Both the position numbers and the translations under genes were made by a program. 8,643 bases of DNA. Origin: Gammaproteobacteria bacterium UBA4475 (GTDB lineage Bacteria; Pseudomonadota; Gammaproteobacteria; Pseudomonadales; Azotimanducaceae). Location of the stretch: positions 1 through 8,643 of the forward strand of contig DGOD01000162.1 of assembly GCA_002389265.1 (NCBI GenBank), read 5' to 3'. The notes beneath the pieces are model-generated. The model saw only the letters and a program-made list of their open reading frames with translations. It was not told the origin of the DNA and searched no databases. Below are positions 1 to 5,974 of the stretch, one piece after another; the stretch's first letter is position 1; every line of letters starts with the position of its first letter.

Positions 1-206
1 CTACAAATCTAGGGGCATCTCAGAACGCATTTGTTGAATTGTTTAACGGCCGCTTCAGAGATTTATGTCTGAACCAGCATTACTTTAAGACCGTGGCCGA
101 CGCCAGAGCGATCATTGATCGATGGCGCGAGCACTACAATCGAGTGAAGCCACATAGCTCACTCGGATACCGGCCGCCTGTTTTGCTTGAGGAACAGGTG
201 GCTTAA
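1..206 (+). CDS. IS3-family transposase OrfB, C-terminal part (5' end outside window)
   Basis: This is the last 67 codons of an rve-type (DDE integrase core) transposase that carries out strand cleavage and transfer for an IS3-family element. It is read in the frame whose first full codon is at 3, and it ends at TAA 204-206. The protein contains AFVELFNGRFRD, in which the Glu (codon at about 36) is the third acidic residue of the DDE triad and the Arg seven residues later is the usual K/R partner. It then has DAR-IIDRWREHYN and finally KPHSSLGYRPP, the classic C-terminal signature of IS3 OrfB proteins. The first two catalytic Asp residues lie upstream of the window, so integrity cannot be judged. 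The identity as IS3-family OrfB is very secure; the subgroup is not assigned. Confidence 0.95.
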   Translation, partial: TNLGASQNAFVELFNGRFRDLCLNQHYFKTVADARAIIDRWREHYNRVKPHSSLGYRPPVLLEEQVA

Positions 207-259
207 TACTGTGGAAATTGTCTCTAACGAAACGGACAAGTTGTAGGGGAAAGGTCACA
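1..259 (+). mobile_element. Right end of an IS3-family insertion sequence (partial)
   Basis: About 50 bp of non-coding sequence follow the OrfB stop, as is usual in IS3 elements, ending in GGGGAAAGGTCACA around 246-259. IS3-family elements end in CA, so the terminus is probably at 257 or 259. The left end is outside the window, so neither the inverted repeat nor the target duplication can be checked here. The sequence after 259 changes character: a fresh ribosome binding site and a gene remnant begin. Confidence 0.6.
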
Positions 260-287
260 GGTAACATTCTCCAAAAAGGAGGTGGAT

Positions 288-335
288 ATGAACTGGGATG
301 CGATTGGTGCTGCAAGCGAAGTACGAAAATCATAG
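288..335 (+). pseudogene. Truncated 5' remnant of a 'MNWDAIGA...' small membrane-protein gene
   Basis: A near-perfect Shine-Dalgarno AAGGAGGTG (276-284) is followed after a 5-nt gap from GGAGG by ATG 288. The frame reads MNWDAIGAASEVRKS and stops at TAG 333-335. MNWDAIGA(I/A)xEVVGA is, from memory, the conserved start of a family of about 150-residue hypothetical proteins whose next segment is a hydrophobic helix. The match stops after about 11 residues, at Glu-Val (318-323), where the sequence runs into the 3' end of the convergent SGNH hydrolase gene (its stop is at 330-332). I read this as the 5' stub of a gene cut by a rearrangement next to the IS. A translated 15-residue peptide cannot be excluded. 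Confidence 0.5.
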
Positions 336-1043
336 GAACATTTGACCCAAATCCGCCTTCAGGCGGGAGCTCACCACCTCCGCCCAGATCGCATAGCCCT
401 GCTCGGAAAGGTGTAAGCCGTCGATCCAAAACAGATCGTCCGGCGGTGCCTCGCCTTGGCCTAGATCCAACATGGGGCGGCTCACGTCGAGGATTGATAA
501 GTTTCGGTCAGCAGACGCCATCCTAGCGATCAGCGTATTGGTCTCCGACATTGCCGGCCACTGTTCCCACCGAAGTCGAGATGGCTTGATCGTGATGAAG
601 TAAATCGGGAGGTCCGGCTGATGGGAACGGAGTCGCTCGACCAGCGACGCGAAGTCCGCTGCGATCGTCTCCGGGGTCTTGCCCGACCCAATGTCGTTAT
701 CGCCCCCATACACGACCACAGCGCGGGGGGTATACGCTGTGACGATCCGCTCGGCATTGTGGACTAAGTGCGACATGTGGGCGCCGCCAAAGCCTCGGTT
801 CAGAACGGGTAGCGGCGCCATGTCCTCTTCGAGGTCCTCCCATAGCCGGATACTCGAGCTGCCGATGAACACGATTTGACGCTGGGGCGGGGCTCCAGCA
901 TCGGCTTCCTCGAATGCCTGGATCGTAGCTTCCCAGTAGTCGGGTTCGAAGACCGCTTCAGCATGGTGGCGGAGCGCGAGCCAGCCGCCGAAGAAGAGCA
1001 AGGCGATTGCGACAATGAGGGTGAAGACGACCTTCTTTATCAT
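330..1043 (-). CDS. SGNH/GDSL-family hydrolase (esterase-like), membrane anchored or secreted
   Basis: This 237-residue protein is predicted to hydrolyse ester bonds, with unknown substrate. Residues 4-24 form a hydrophobic N-terminal segment after MIKK, so the protein is probably exported or anchored with the catalytic domain outside the cytoplasm. All four SGNH blocks are visible. Block I is FIGSSSIRLW, with Ser63 aligned to the GDS serine. Block II is NRGFGG, with Gly86. Block III is GGDND, with Asn115. Block V is DGLHLSEQGY, with Asp208 and His211. Length and motifs fit the Lipase_GDSL_2 type. ATG 1043 is the first start after an in-frame stop at 1062-1064. No good ribosome binding site lies directly upstream, so translation may depend on the dehalogenase gene 54 nt upstream. 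It is last in the minus-strand series, and its 3' end abuts the IS-side junction. Confidence 0.88.
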   Translation of the reverse strand: MIKKVVFTLIVAIALLFFGGWLALRHHAEAVFEPDYWEATIQAFEEADAGAPPQRQIVFIGSSSIRLWEDLEEDMAPLPVLNRGFGGAHMSHLVHNAERIVTAYTPRAVVVYGGDNDIGSGKTPETIAADFASLVERLRSHQPDLPIYFITIKPSRLRWEQWPAMSETNTLIARMASADRNLSILDVSRPMLDLGQGEAPPDDLFWIDGLHLSEQGYAIWAEVVSSRLKADLGQMFL

Positions 1044-1097
1044 CGGATGTCTGGGGCTTTGTCAGCTCCTCTGGTAGGTGTAACCCTCATAGCGAAT

Positions 1098-2165
1098 TCA
1101 CTGGGTAGTTCGAATTAGGGTTGTGATCAGATCCACCAGCTTGTGCGGCTGCTGTTCTTGAACAAAGTGCCCTCCACCGCGAATGGTTTCATGCGGCAAT
1201 CCTTTAGTACCCGGTACGAGGTCGATGAAAGGCGCGTCACTTCCTCGCGTGACGGGGTCATCGTCAGTGAATGCACACAAGAACGGTTTCTCAAATTTGC
1301 TGTAAAACTCCCACGCTTTGCGTTGCGCCTCCGCGGAAGGATCGTCGGGCAGCATAGGTACCTGCATAGGCATTGCACGAGGACCCATTTTATATTCTGG
1401 ACCTGGAAAGGGAGCCTCATAAGCCTTGCCAAGTGGAGTACTTGGCCGCAGTTTCGTCAATCCGAGTCGAGAGAGCATATAACGGAAGGCTATGCTCGCT
1501 TGCGATAGCTCGCCCTGACCGGTCGACATGATAAAACCAATCGGCATATCCTCTGTACCCCAGCACCATTTCTGCCAATACGCGAAAGCCTTGGGCCCGT
1601 CTAAGTCAACCCGCTGCAACGCCGCACCCATTTGAAACAGTGTGGGTGTTGGTCCAGTGTCACGAAACTTCCTTACACGTCGCGCTTCCTCCTCTGGCAT
1701 ATCAGGGTTGTAAGGCAGCCCAGTGTTAGAGATGACCACCCGATCGAACCGGTCCGGTGCCTCTACTATCATCCGAAGCCCAATCAACCCTCCCCAATCC
1801 TGACCAAAGAAAGTGACTCCAGTGAAGTCGTTCTCATTCAGCCATGCGGTCATCCAGTCGACCTGATTCTGATAGCTATAGTTTTCACGGGCACCGGGTT
1901 TATCTGACTTGCCATAACCCACAAGGTCTGGCGCAATCACGCGCATACCTTTGTCAACAAGCAAAGGAATCATTTTGCGGTAGAGATAGCTCCAAGCAGG
2001 CTGACCGTGCATACACAGCACGATCGGACCATCTCGCGGGCCCTCGTCCAGGTGATGGATCCGTAACTCGGTTCCATCAGCCGCTAGAATAGTTGTATAG
2101 TTGGGCTCAAACGGGTAATCAGCTAAACCTTCGAAGCACCTATCAGGCGTGCGTAGTACTTTCAT
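1098..2165 (-). CDS. Haloalkane dehalogenase, HLD-I type alpha/beta hydrolase
   Basis: This 355-residue cytoplasmic enzyme is predicted to replace halogen by hydroxyl in haloalkanes using water (R-X to R-OH plus halide). HGQPAWSYLYRKMIP (53-67) holds the oxyanion/halide loop HGQ. The nucleophile elbow is GQDWGG, with Asp123 and the halide-contacting Trp124; these fall almost at the same numbers as Asp124/Trp125 of DhlA. FTDDDPVT (299-306) holds the acid, most likely Asp303. GGGHFVQEQ holds the base, His333. Asp on the strand-7 side supports HLD-I rather than HLD-II. It is about 45 residues longer than DhlA, and the extra length lies between the nucleophile and the acid, that is in or near the cap domain that shapes substrate choice. 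No signal peptide is visible. The ribosome binding site AAAGGAG lies about 10 nt before ATG 2165. Some HLD-like proteins are related alpha/beta hydrolases with other substrates, so activity needs assay. Confidence 0.88.
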   Translation of the reverse strand: MKVLRTPDRCFEGLADYPFEPNYTTILAADGTELRIHHLDEGPRDGPIVLCMHGQPAWSYLYRKMIPLLVDKGMRVIAPDLVGYGKSDKPGARENYSYQNQVDWMTAWLNENDFTGVTFFGQDWGGLIGLRMIVEAPDRFDRVVISNTGLPYNPDMPEEEARRVRKFRDTGPTPTLFQMGAALQRVDLDGPKAFAYWQKWCWGTEDMPIGFIMSTGQGELSQASIAFRYMLSRLGLTKLRPSTPLGKAYEAPFPGPEYKMGPRAMPMQVPMLPDDPSAEAQRKAWEFYSKFEKPFLCAFTDDDPVTRGSDAPFIDLVPGTKGLPHETIRGGGHFVQEQQPHKLVDLITTLIRTTQ

Positions 2166-2230
2166 ATATCGATTCTCCTTTCCTCAGAGTCCAGTGTGTT
2201 TTCTACATTCATGATGAGTTGCTCTAACTG

Positions 2231-3880
2231 CTAGTTTGGCCAGTAGATGACTTCATCGCCGGGCTGATAAGTCTCGCCGTCATGCTTGTCGATCATCACC
2301 GGGCTGTTGAAAATGCTGGGCCAGAGGGGCGCCGCTTGTTGGGCAGCATGGCCATCCAATAAGGCTGTCAGTTCTGCCATTTTCTCAGGCACGCTGTCTG
2401 CCAGATTGGTTTGTTCCGTCGGATCGGTATTGAGATCGAATAGCCATTGATTATTCGGCTTACCCGTACGGATAAGCTTCCAACCCTGATATTGCACTGT
2501 TTGTTGATGGCCTTCTTTCCAGAACAAGGGCCGATCAGGTTTGGTACCGTGATTAACAATCGGCATAAGGTCTGTGCCATCTATCACACGGTCCGTCGGA
2601 ATTTGCCCGCCTGTTGCCATAGCAATGGTGCGATATAGGTCGACGTGATGGATCGGCGTAGTGTTGGTAGTTCCCGCAGGAATACGGGCAGGCCATTTCA
2701 TGATGAATGGTACATGGGTGCCGCCTTCAAAATGGGTCAGCTTCCAGCCCCGATACGGCTTGTTCACGTCTTTCAAGCCGATATAGGACGCGCCCCCATT
2801 GTCACTGGTGAAGATGACAATCGTGTTGTCCGCCAGGCCATTATCTTCCAATGCGCTGGTAATCCTACCAACCGAGCGATCTACAGCATGGATCATCGCC
2901 GCATAAGTTCGGAGCATGTGGTCATCAATATCGCTGAACTTGTCGTAGTCAGCCCTTGTTGCCTGTATTGGATTGTGAACGCCCCAATGAGCCAGATAGA
3001 GAAAGAAAGGGCGGTTCTTATTATTCTCAATTACTTTGATAGCTTCGTCGGTGTAGTAATCCGTTAAATAACCTTTCGGCTCAAACAACTCACCGTTATT
3101 GTGCCAAGCTGCATAACGTCCAGTGGCCCAAACCATATTCTCAATGCCGTTGTTTTCCCTTTTCGCATTCACCGCATCGGGATGATCTGGCGGCAGATAG
3201 TACATACCGGCCATGCCAAGGCTGTCGTCAAAGCCCTGTGCATGGGCATTGAACCCTTTCCCTTCGCCCAAATGCCACTTGCCGATGTGGGCGGTGTAGT
3301 AACCCACCTCTTTCAGCATTTCTGCCAGCGTGATTTCTGACGCAGGCATGCCTTGATCATCCATGGCGGGGAGGCGATCCAACGCTTCCATGTCATATTC
3401 ACTGGCCGGCCTGCCATCATCAGGCTGTGGCACCCATTGGAAGATCGTGGCGCCGACTTTGGGGAACGGTGTGAACTCAAAACCGAAGCGGGTGGAATAG
3501 CGTCCCGTCATGATCGTCGCGCGTGAGGGAGAGCAAACTGCGTTGGCCGAATAACCATTGTCGAAACGCACACCGTCTCCTGCTATCGCATCGATGTGGG
3601 GCGTTTGTAGGTTGCCATCGGCGGCGCCGCCGTTGTAAAGCGAGATATCATTGAACCCCAGATCGTCGGTCAGAATCAAAACAATATTGGGGGGGCGGTC
3701 TTCAATCGGGACTTCGGCAACATCCGGCCCTTTTTGCCACGGCACAGGTTTGTTGGGGCCAACCGGTTGCACAAGCGCAATGAACTTGGGTGCCATGGTG
3801 ACCAGTATTTCCAGCTTATACTGCCATGTAGAGATGCCGAGAATGAGCATGGCGCCCAGTGCGATACCTAGTTTCTTCAT
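2231..3880 (-). CDS. Type I sulfatase (arylsulfatase family), exported or membrane anchored
   Basis: This protein hydrolyses sulfate esters. From ATG 3880 it has 549 residues, normal for the family. The N-terminus MKKLGIALGAMLILGI is a signal peptide or signal anchor, placing the enzyme in the periplasm or on the membrane. PPNIVLILTDDLG (about 63-75) supplies the Asp pair that binds calcium. NAVCSPSRATIMTGR is the C-x-P-S-R motif with Cys116, to be converted to formylglycine. Others are GKWHLG (200-205), LAHWGVHNP (about 297-304) and FTSDNGG (357-363). Cys at the key site means an FGE/SumF1- or anSME-type maturase is needed; none is in the window. I chose ATG 3880 because AGGGGGGAA precedes it by 6 nt and the signal peptide starts there. 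An in-frame ATG at 3913 would overlap the TetR gene and add an arginine-rich leader. It starts 13 nt after the TetR gene, so the two are surely co-transcribed. The true substrate is unknown. Confidence 0.93.
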   Translation of the reverse strand: MKKLGIALGAMLILGISTWQYKLEILVTMAPKFIALVQPVGPNKPVPWQKGPDVAEVPIEDRPPNIVLILTDDLGFNDISLYNGGAADGNLQTPHIDAIAGDGVRFDNGYSANAVCSPSRATIMTGRYSTRFGFEFTPFPKVGATIFQWVPQPDDGRPASEYDMEALDRLPAMDDQGMPASEITLAEMLKEVGYYTAHIGKWHLGEGKGFNAHAQGFDDSLGMAGMYYLPPDHPDAVNAKRENNGIENMVWATGRYAAWHNNGELFEPKGYLTDYYTDEAIKVIENNKNRPFFLYLAHWGVHNPIQATRADYDKFSDIDDHMLRTYAAMIHAVDRSVGRITSALEDNGLADNTIVIFTSDNGGASYIGLKDVNKPYRGWKLTHFEGGTHVPFIMKWPARIPAGTTNTTPIHHVDLYRTIAMATGGQIPTDRVIDGTDLMPIVNHGTKPDRPLFWKEGHQQTVQYQGWKLIRTGKPNNQWLFDLNTDPTEQTNLADSVPEKMAELTALLDGHAAQQAAPLWPSIFNSPVMIDKHDGETYQPGDEVIYWPN

Positions 3881-3893
3881 GCTGCGTTCCCCC

Positions 3894-4595
3894 CTACGCC
3901 TGCCATTCGGCATTCAACTGCTCTAAATATTTTGTGGTGTCACCAGATATGTCGGCCTCAAACATGCCGGTAATCGTGTCGATCAACATGGCTTCCAGCA
4001 GCGCTCCATAGGCTCCGCGCAACTGGGCTTCATTCTTTGCCAGAACGGAAGATTGCAGTGCCAAAAATCGGATGGCCTGATCCAGACGGTAGAGCAGAAT
4101 TTCTTTTGGCATATCAGGTAGGGCTAACAGCAGGTTTTGCCCGATTCTTACCGTGTCAGCCGAGACGTCGGCATTGATTTCCTGATACATGGCCGCGCCA
4201 CGTTCGGCGAGGACATGCCCAAAGCGCGTGGCCCATTGCCGATAGCCCTGATTCGACTTAAGGAGCATTAAAGGGGGCCGCACCATAAAGGTGGCCACCA
4301 TTCTGGCGTTCGGTTTCTCACCTGAACCAAAAATCTCCTCCGCTAGCTTCGAGCGGCATTCCAACTCTTCGCCATAGTGGTGGAGATGCAGCGCCTCAAT
4401 CAGCCCTTCTTTTGATCCGAAATGGTATTGCAGAGCGGAATTGTTCTTTTGACCCGCCAGGTTATTGATTTCTCTGATTGTCGTTTTTTCTACGCCACGT
4501 TCCGCAAAAAGGGTGTTGGCGGCCTCGAGCAACGCCTCCTTAGTTAGCGCTGTGCGCTGATACTCCGTGGGTCTTTGAACAGCCTTAGCAGACAT
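3894..4595 (-). CDS. TetR-family transcriptional regulator
   Basis: This 233-residue regulator has its N-terminal helix-turn-helix at about 17-66, with the family pattern ALLEAANTLFAERGVEKTTI, then REINNLAGQKNNSALQYHFG and SKEGLIEAL. The last part, Y-H-F-x-S-K-E-x-L, is diagnostic of TetR recognition helices. The remaining residues form the variable ligand-binding and dimerisation domain, which cannot be matched to a ligand by eye. It is the first gene of the minus-strand series and lies 98 bp from the divergent plus-strand operon. That arrangement is typical of a local regulator that represses both its own operon and the divergent one until an effector binds. The effector is likely the pathway substrate or an intermediate (inference). 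The start ATG 4595 has only a weak AGG upstream. Confidence 0.93.
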   Translation of the reverse strand: MSAKAVQRPTEYQRTALTKEALLEAANTLFAERGVEKTTIREINNLAGQKNNSALQYHFGSKEGLIEALHLHHYGEELECRSKLAEEIFGSGEKPNARMVATFMVRPPLMLLKSNQGYRQWATRFGHVLAERGAAMYQEINADVSADTVRIGQNLLLALPDMPKEILLYRLDQAIRFLALQSSVLAKNEAQLRGAYGALLEAMLIDTITGMFEADISGDTTKYLEQLNAEWQA

Positions 4596-4616
4596 GACAA
4601 ACCTATTGATCTTCGC

Positions 4617-4645
4617 TTGACAGTGAATTCGGACTTAAGAATACT
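4617..4645 (+). promoter_or_regulatory. Predicted sigma70-type promoter of the plus-strand operon
   Basis: A perfect -35 hexamer TTGACA (4617-4622) is followed, after exactly 17 nt, by AATACT (4640-4645). AATACT matches the -10 consensus at four of six positions, including the critical A2 and T6. Transcription would start near 4652, about 40 nt before the GTG start of the first plus-strand gene. No equally convincing promoter was found on the other strand for the TetR series. Confidence 0.6.
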
Positions 4646-4651
4646 ACTTAA
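4635..4651. promoter_or_regulatory. Candidate TetR operator: TTAAG-N7-CTTAA inverted repeat over the -10
   Basis: Perfect 5-bp arms TTAAG (4635-4639) and CTTAA (4647-4651) flank a 7-nt centre that contains the predicted -10 hexamer. A related direct copy, CTTAAATT, occurs at 4647-4654 and again at 4671-4678, 24 nt away. A 17-bp symmetric site placed over the -10 in the divergent region next to a TetR gene is where a repressor would be expected to bind. The arms are short and AT-rich, so chance is possible. Confidence 0.4.
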
Positions 4652-4693
4652 ATTGAAAATAATGCAATAGCTTAAATTTGTTTGAGGTGAATA

Positions 4694-5326
4694 GTGTCGA
4701 AAACAAAATGGGTGTGGTTGGTGTTGGCGCTGCTATATGGCAGCTTCTTCAGTTGGTACACCTCGTTCAAAGGCCCGCTCAGCCAAGAGGAAATTGATCA
4801 CTATATGGCGTTGGCGTCCGCCCGAGGGGAGGCGCAGGAGCCATTGGCCCATCTGCGCAGGTTTATGGAGGAAGACACGGGGGATGATTTCATCATGCTC
4901 AATGCCATTGAGCTTTATGAGACGCCACGGGTGATTGAAGGGGTGACACCCGGCCAAACATCTCAACAAGTGTTGGATCAATACATGGACTATATGGGCC
5001 CTGCCTTATTCGCCCACGCAAGCCATCCGATCTTCTTTGGCTATGCTGCAAATTCCGCAATGGATTTGATGAATGCTGATGGCATGGAAAAATGGACCCA
5101 AGGGGCAGCCATGCGTTACCGCTCACGACGCGACATGTTGGAAATCAGTCTGAATTCAGACTTTCGCGCTGCCCACAAATTCAAGGTGGCCGCAATGGCT
5201 AAGACCATTGCCTACCCGCTGGACCCTTGGGGGCAGTTGGGTGATCCGCGCCTTGTCCTGTTTTTGTTGCTGGGCCTTATCGGCAGCACCGTTAGCTGGT
5301 TTTGGGCTGCCCGCAGTTCCAGGTAA
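4694..5326 (+). CDS. Membrane-anchored protein with a DUF1330/dimeric alpha-beta-barrel-like domain
   Basis: This 210-residue protein has no named function. A transmembrane helix spans about 6-25 (WVWLVLALLYGSFFSWY) and a second about 187-206 (LVLFLLLGLIGSTVSWFWAA), bracketing a soluble middle domain. The middle domain follows the order seen in the DUF1330 protein encoded two genes downstream: FIMLN (66-70), a Tyr/Gly-Pro helix (97-105), HPIFFG (111-116), Trp134, then RYRSRRDMLE (141-150) and a helix with His161. I infer the same ferredoxin-like alpha-beta-barrel fold, tethered to the membrane. The start is GTG 4694, placed by GAGGTGA at 4684-4690; no in-frame ATG occurs before residue 38. 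It is the first gene after the divergent promoter. Its role could be an enzyme or a binding protein in the same pathway. Confidence 0.8.
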   Translation: MSKTKWVWLVLALLYGSFFSWYTSFKGPLSQEEIDHYMALASARGEAQEPLAHLRRFMEEDTGDDFIMLNAIELYETPRVIEGVTPGQTSQQVLDQYMDYMGPALFAHASHPIFFGYAANSAMDLMNADGMEKWTQGAAMRYRSRRDMLEISLNSDFRAAHKFKVAAMAKTIAYPLDPWGQLGDPRLVLFLLLGLIGSTVSWFWAARSSR

Positions 5327-5354
5327 CCAAGCATATCTCTCCTAAGGAAATCCT

Positions 5355-5452
5355 ATGACTTACACCTGTATGCCGAGCTGCAGCCGCTAGATTCTGACAA
5401 AGCACGCTCTTACCTGATCAAGCAGCTTACCCCCTTTCATAAGGCAAACTGA
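5355..5452 (+). pseudogene. Decayed GST-family gene: N-terminal fragment with a frameshift
   Basis: AAGGAAA (5344-5350) precedes ATG 5355, which reads MTYT and then needs one missing base near 5366-5367. After that the frame continues through LYAELQPLDSD and KARSYLIKQLTPFHKAN to TGA 5450-5452. The last stretch aligns without gaps to RARCYLIKADIPYREQN of the intact GST gene at 5975, and the preceding TLY also matches, giving 12 identities over 29 positions. It therefore represents the first beta-alpha-beta of a thioredoxin-like GST domain from a paralogous gene. Without the frameshift correction, translation stops at TAG 5388-5390 after 11 residues. Even with it, the protein ends at about 32 residues, so most of the gene has been deleted. 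It lies in the gap between the membrane protein and the DUF1330 gene. Confidence 0.7.
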
Positions 5453-5476
5453 AAAACGAACCCAAGTGAGGAAAAC

Positions 5477-5902
5477 ATGTACTACAAGAATTCTATGGAC
5501 CCGACCGAAAACCAAGGCGCGGAATTTTTTGCGGACATCAATGATGATCGACCCGTCTTCATGGTGAATATGATGACGTACAAGAAGCACGCGGAGTATG
5601 AAGACGGCAGGGAGAGCAACCTGTCCGGCCGAGAGGCCTACTCCCTTTACGGTGCAGAGGTGGTGAAGTTATTGGCCAAACACAACGCAAAACCCGTTTT
5701 CTCCGGCCAATTTGCCGGCCTGATGGTTGGCGAGGTTGAAGAACTATGGGACGACATAGTTATCGTCCAGTATCCCAACAAGGCTGCAATGTTAGAGATG
5801 TTTTCTTCCGAGGAGTATCAGGAAATTCATGTACACCGCGCTGCAGGGCTTGCCGGCCAGCTGAACATAGAGGCTCGAGTTGGAGAGTTTCCGATCGAAT
5901 AG
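5477..5902 (+). CDS. DUF1330-type small protein (dimeric alpha-beta barrel superfamily)
   Basis: This 141-residue soluble protein lacks a signal peptide. RPVFMVNMMTY (25-35), GREAYSLYGAEVVKLLAKHNAKPVFSG (about 51-77), the LWDDIVIVQYPNKAAMLEMF strand-helix (90-109), and EYQEIHVHRAAGLAGQ (113-128) reproduce the usual DUF1330/EthD-like pattern. That pattern is a strand, a long helix, PVFSG, a W-D turn, then Y/F-P-N/S-xxA with a terminal helix. Family members are small cytosolic dimers often found in aromatic-compound or xenobiotic gene clusters; no general reaction is established. The ribosome binding site TGAGGAAAAC directly precedes ATG 5477. It is shorter than the membrane-anchored relative at 4694 and lacks both membrane helices. 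It sits 24 nt after the GST pseudogene and 72 nt before the intact GST. Confidence 0.85.
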   Translation: MYYKNSMDPTENQGAEFFADINDDRPVFMVNMMTYKKHAEYEDGRESNLSGREAYSLYGAEVVKLLAKHNAKPVFSGQFAGLMVGEVEELWDDIVIVQYPNKAAMLEMFSSEEYQEIHVHRAAGLAGQLNIEARVGEFPIE

Positions 5903-5974
5903 ATTGGGTAACCCGCGAAAATCTAAAGAACACAGAGAACTAATCCCCCAGCTCACCTTCAGAGGAGGAACCCA

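Noticed and set aside
218..526. Plus-strand open frame of 102 codons
   Set aside because: It runs antisense through the SGNH gene and the IS tail, with proline/arginine-rich sequence and no recognisable domain.
2645..3067. Plus-strand open frame of 140 codons inside the sulfatase gene
   Set aside because: It lies wholly antisense to strongly conserved sulfatase coding sequence and has no family signal.
3881..3913. Longer sulfatase start at ATG 3913 (adds 11 residues)
   Set aside because: It overlaps the TetR gene end, has no ribosome binding site, and puts an arginine-rich stretch before a good signal peptide. ATG 3880 has AGGGGGGAA at proper distance.
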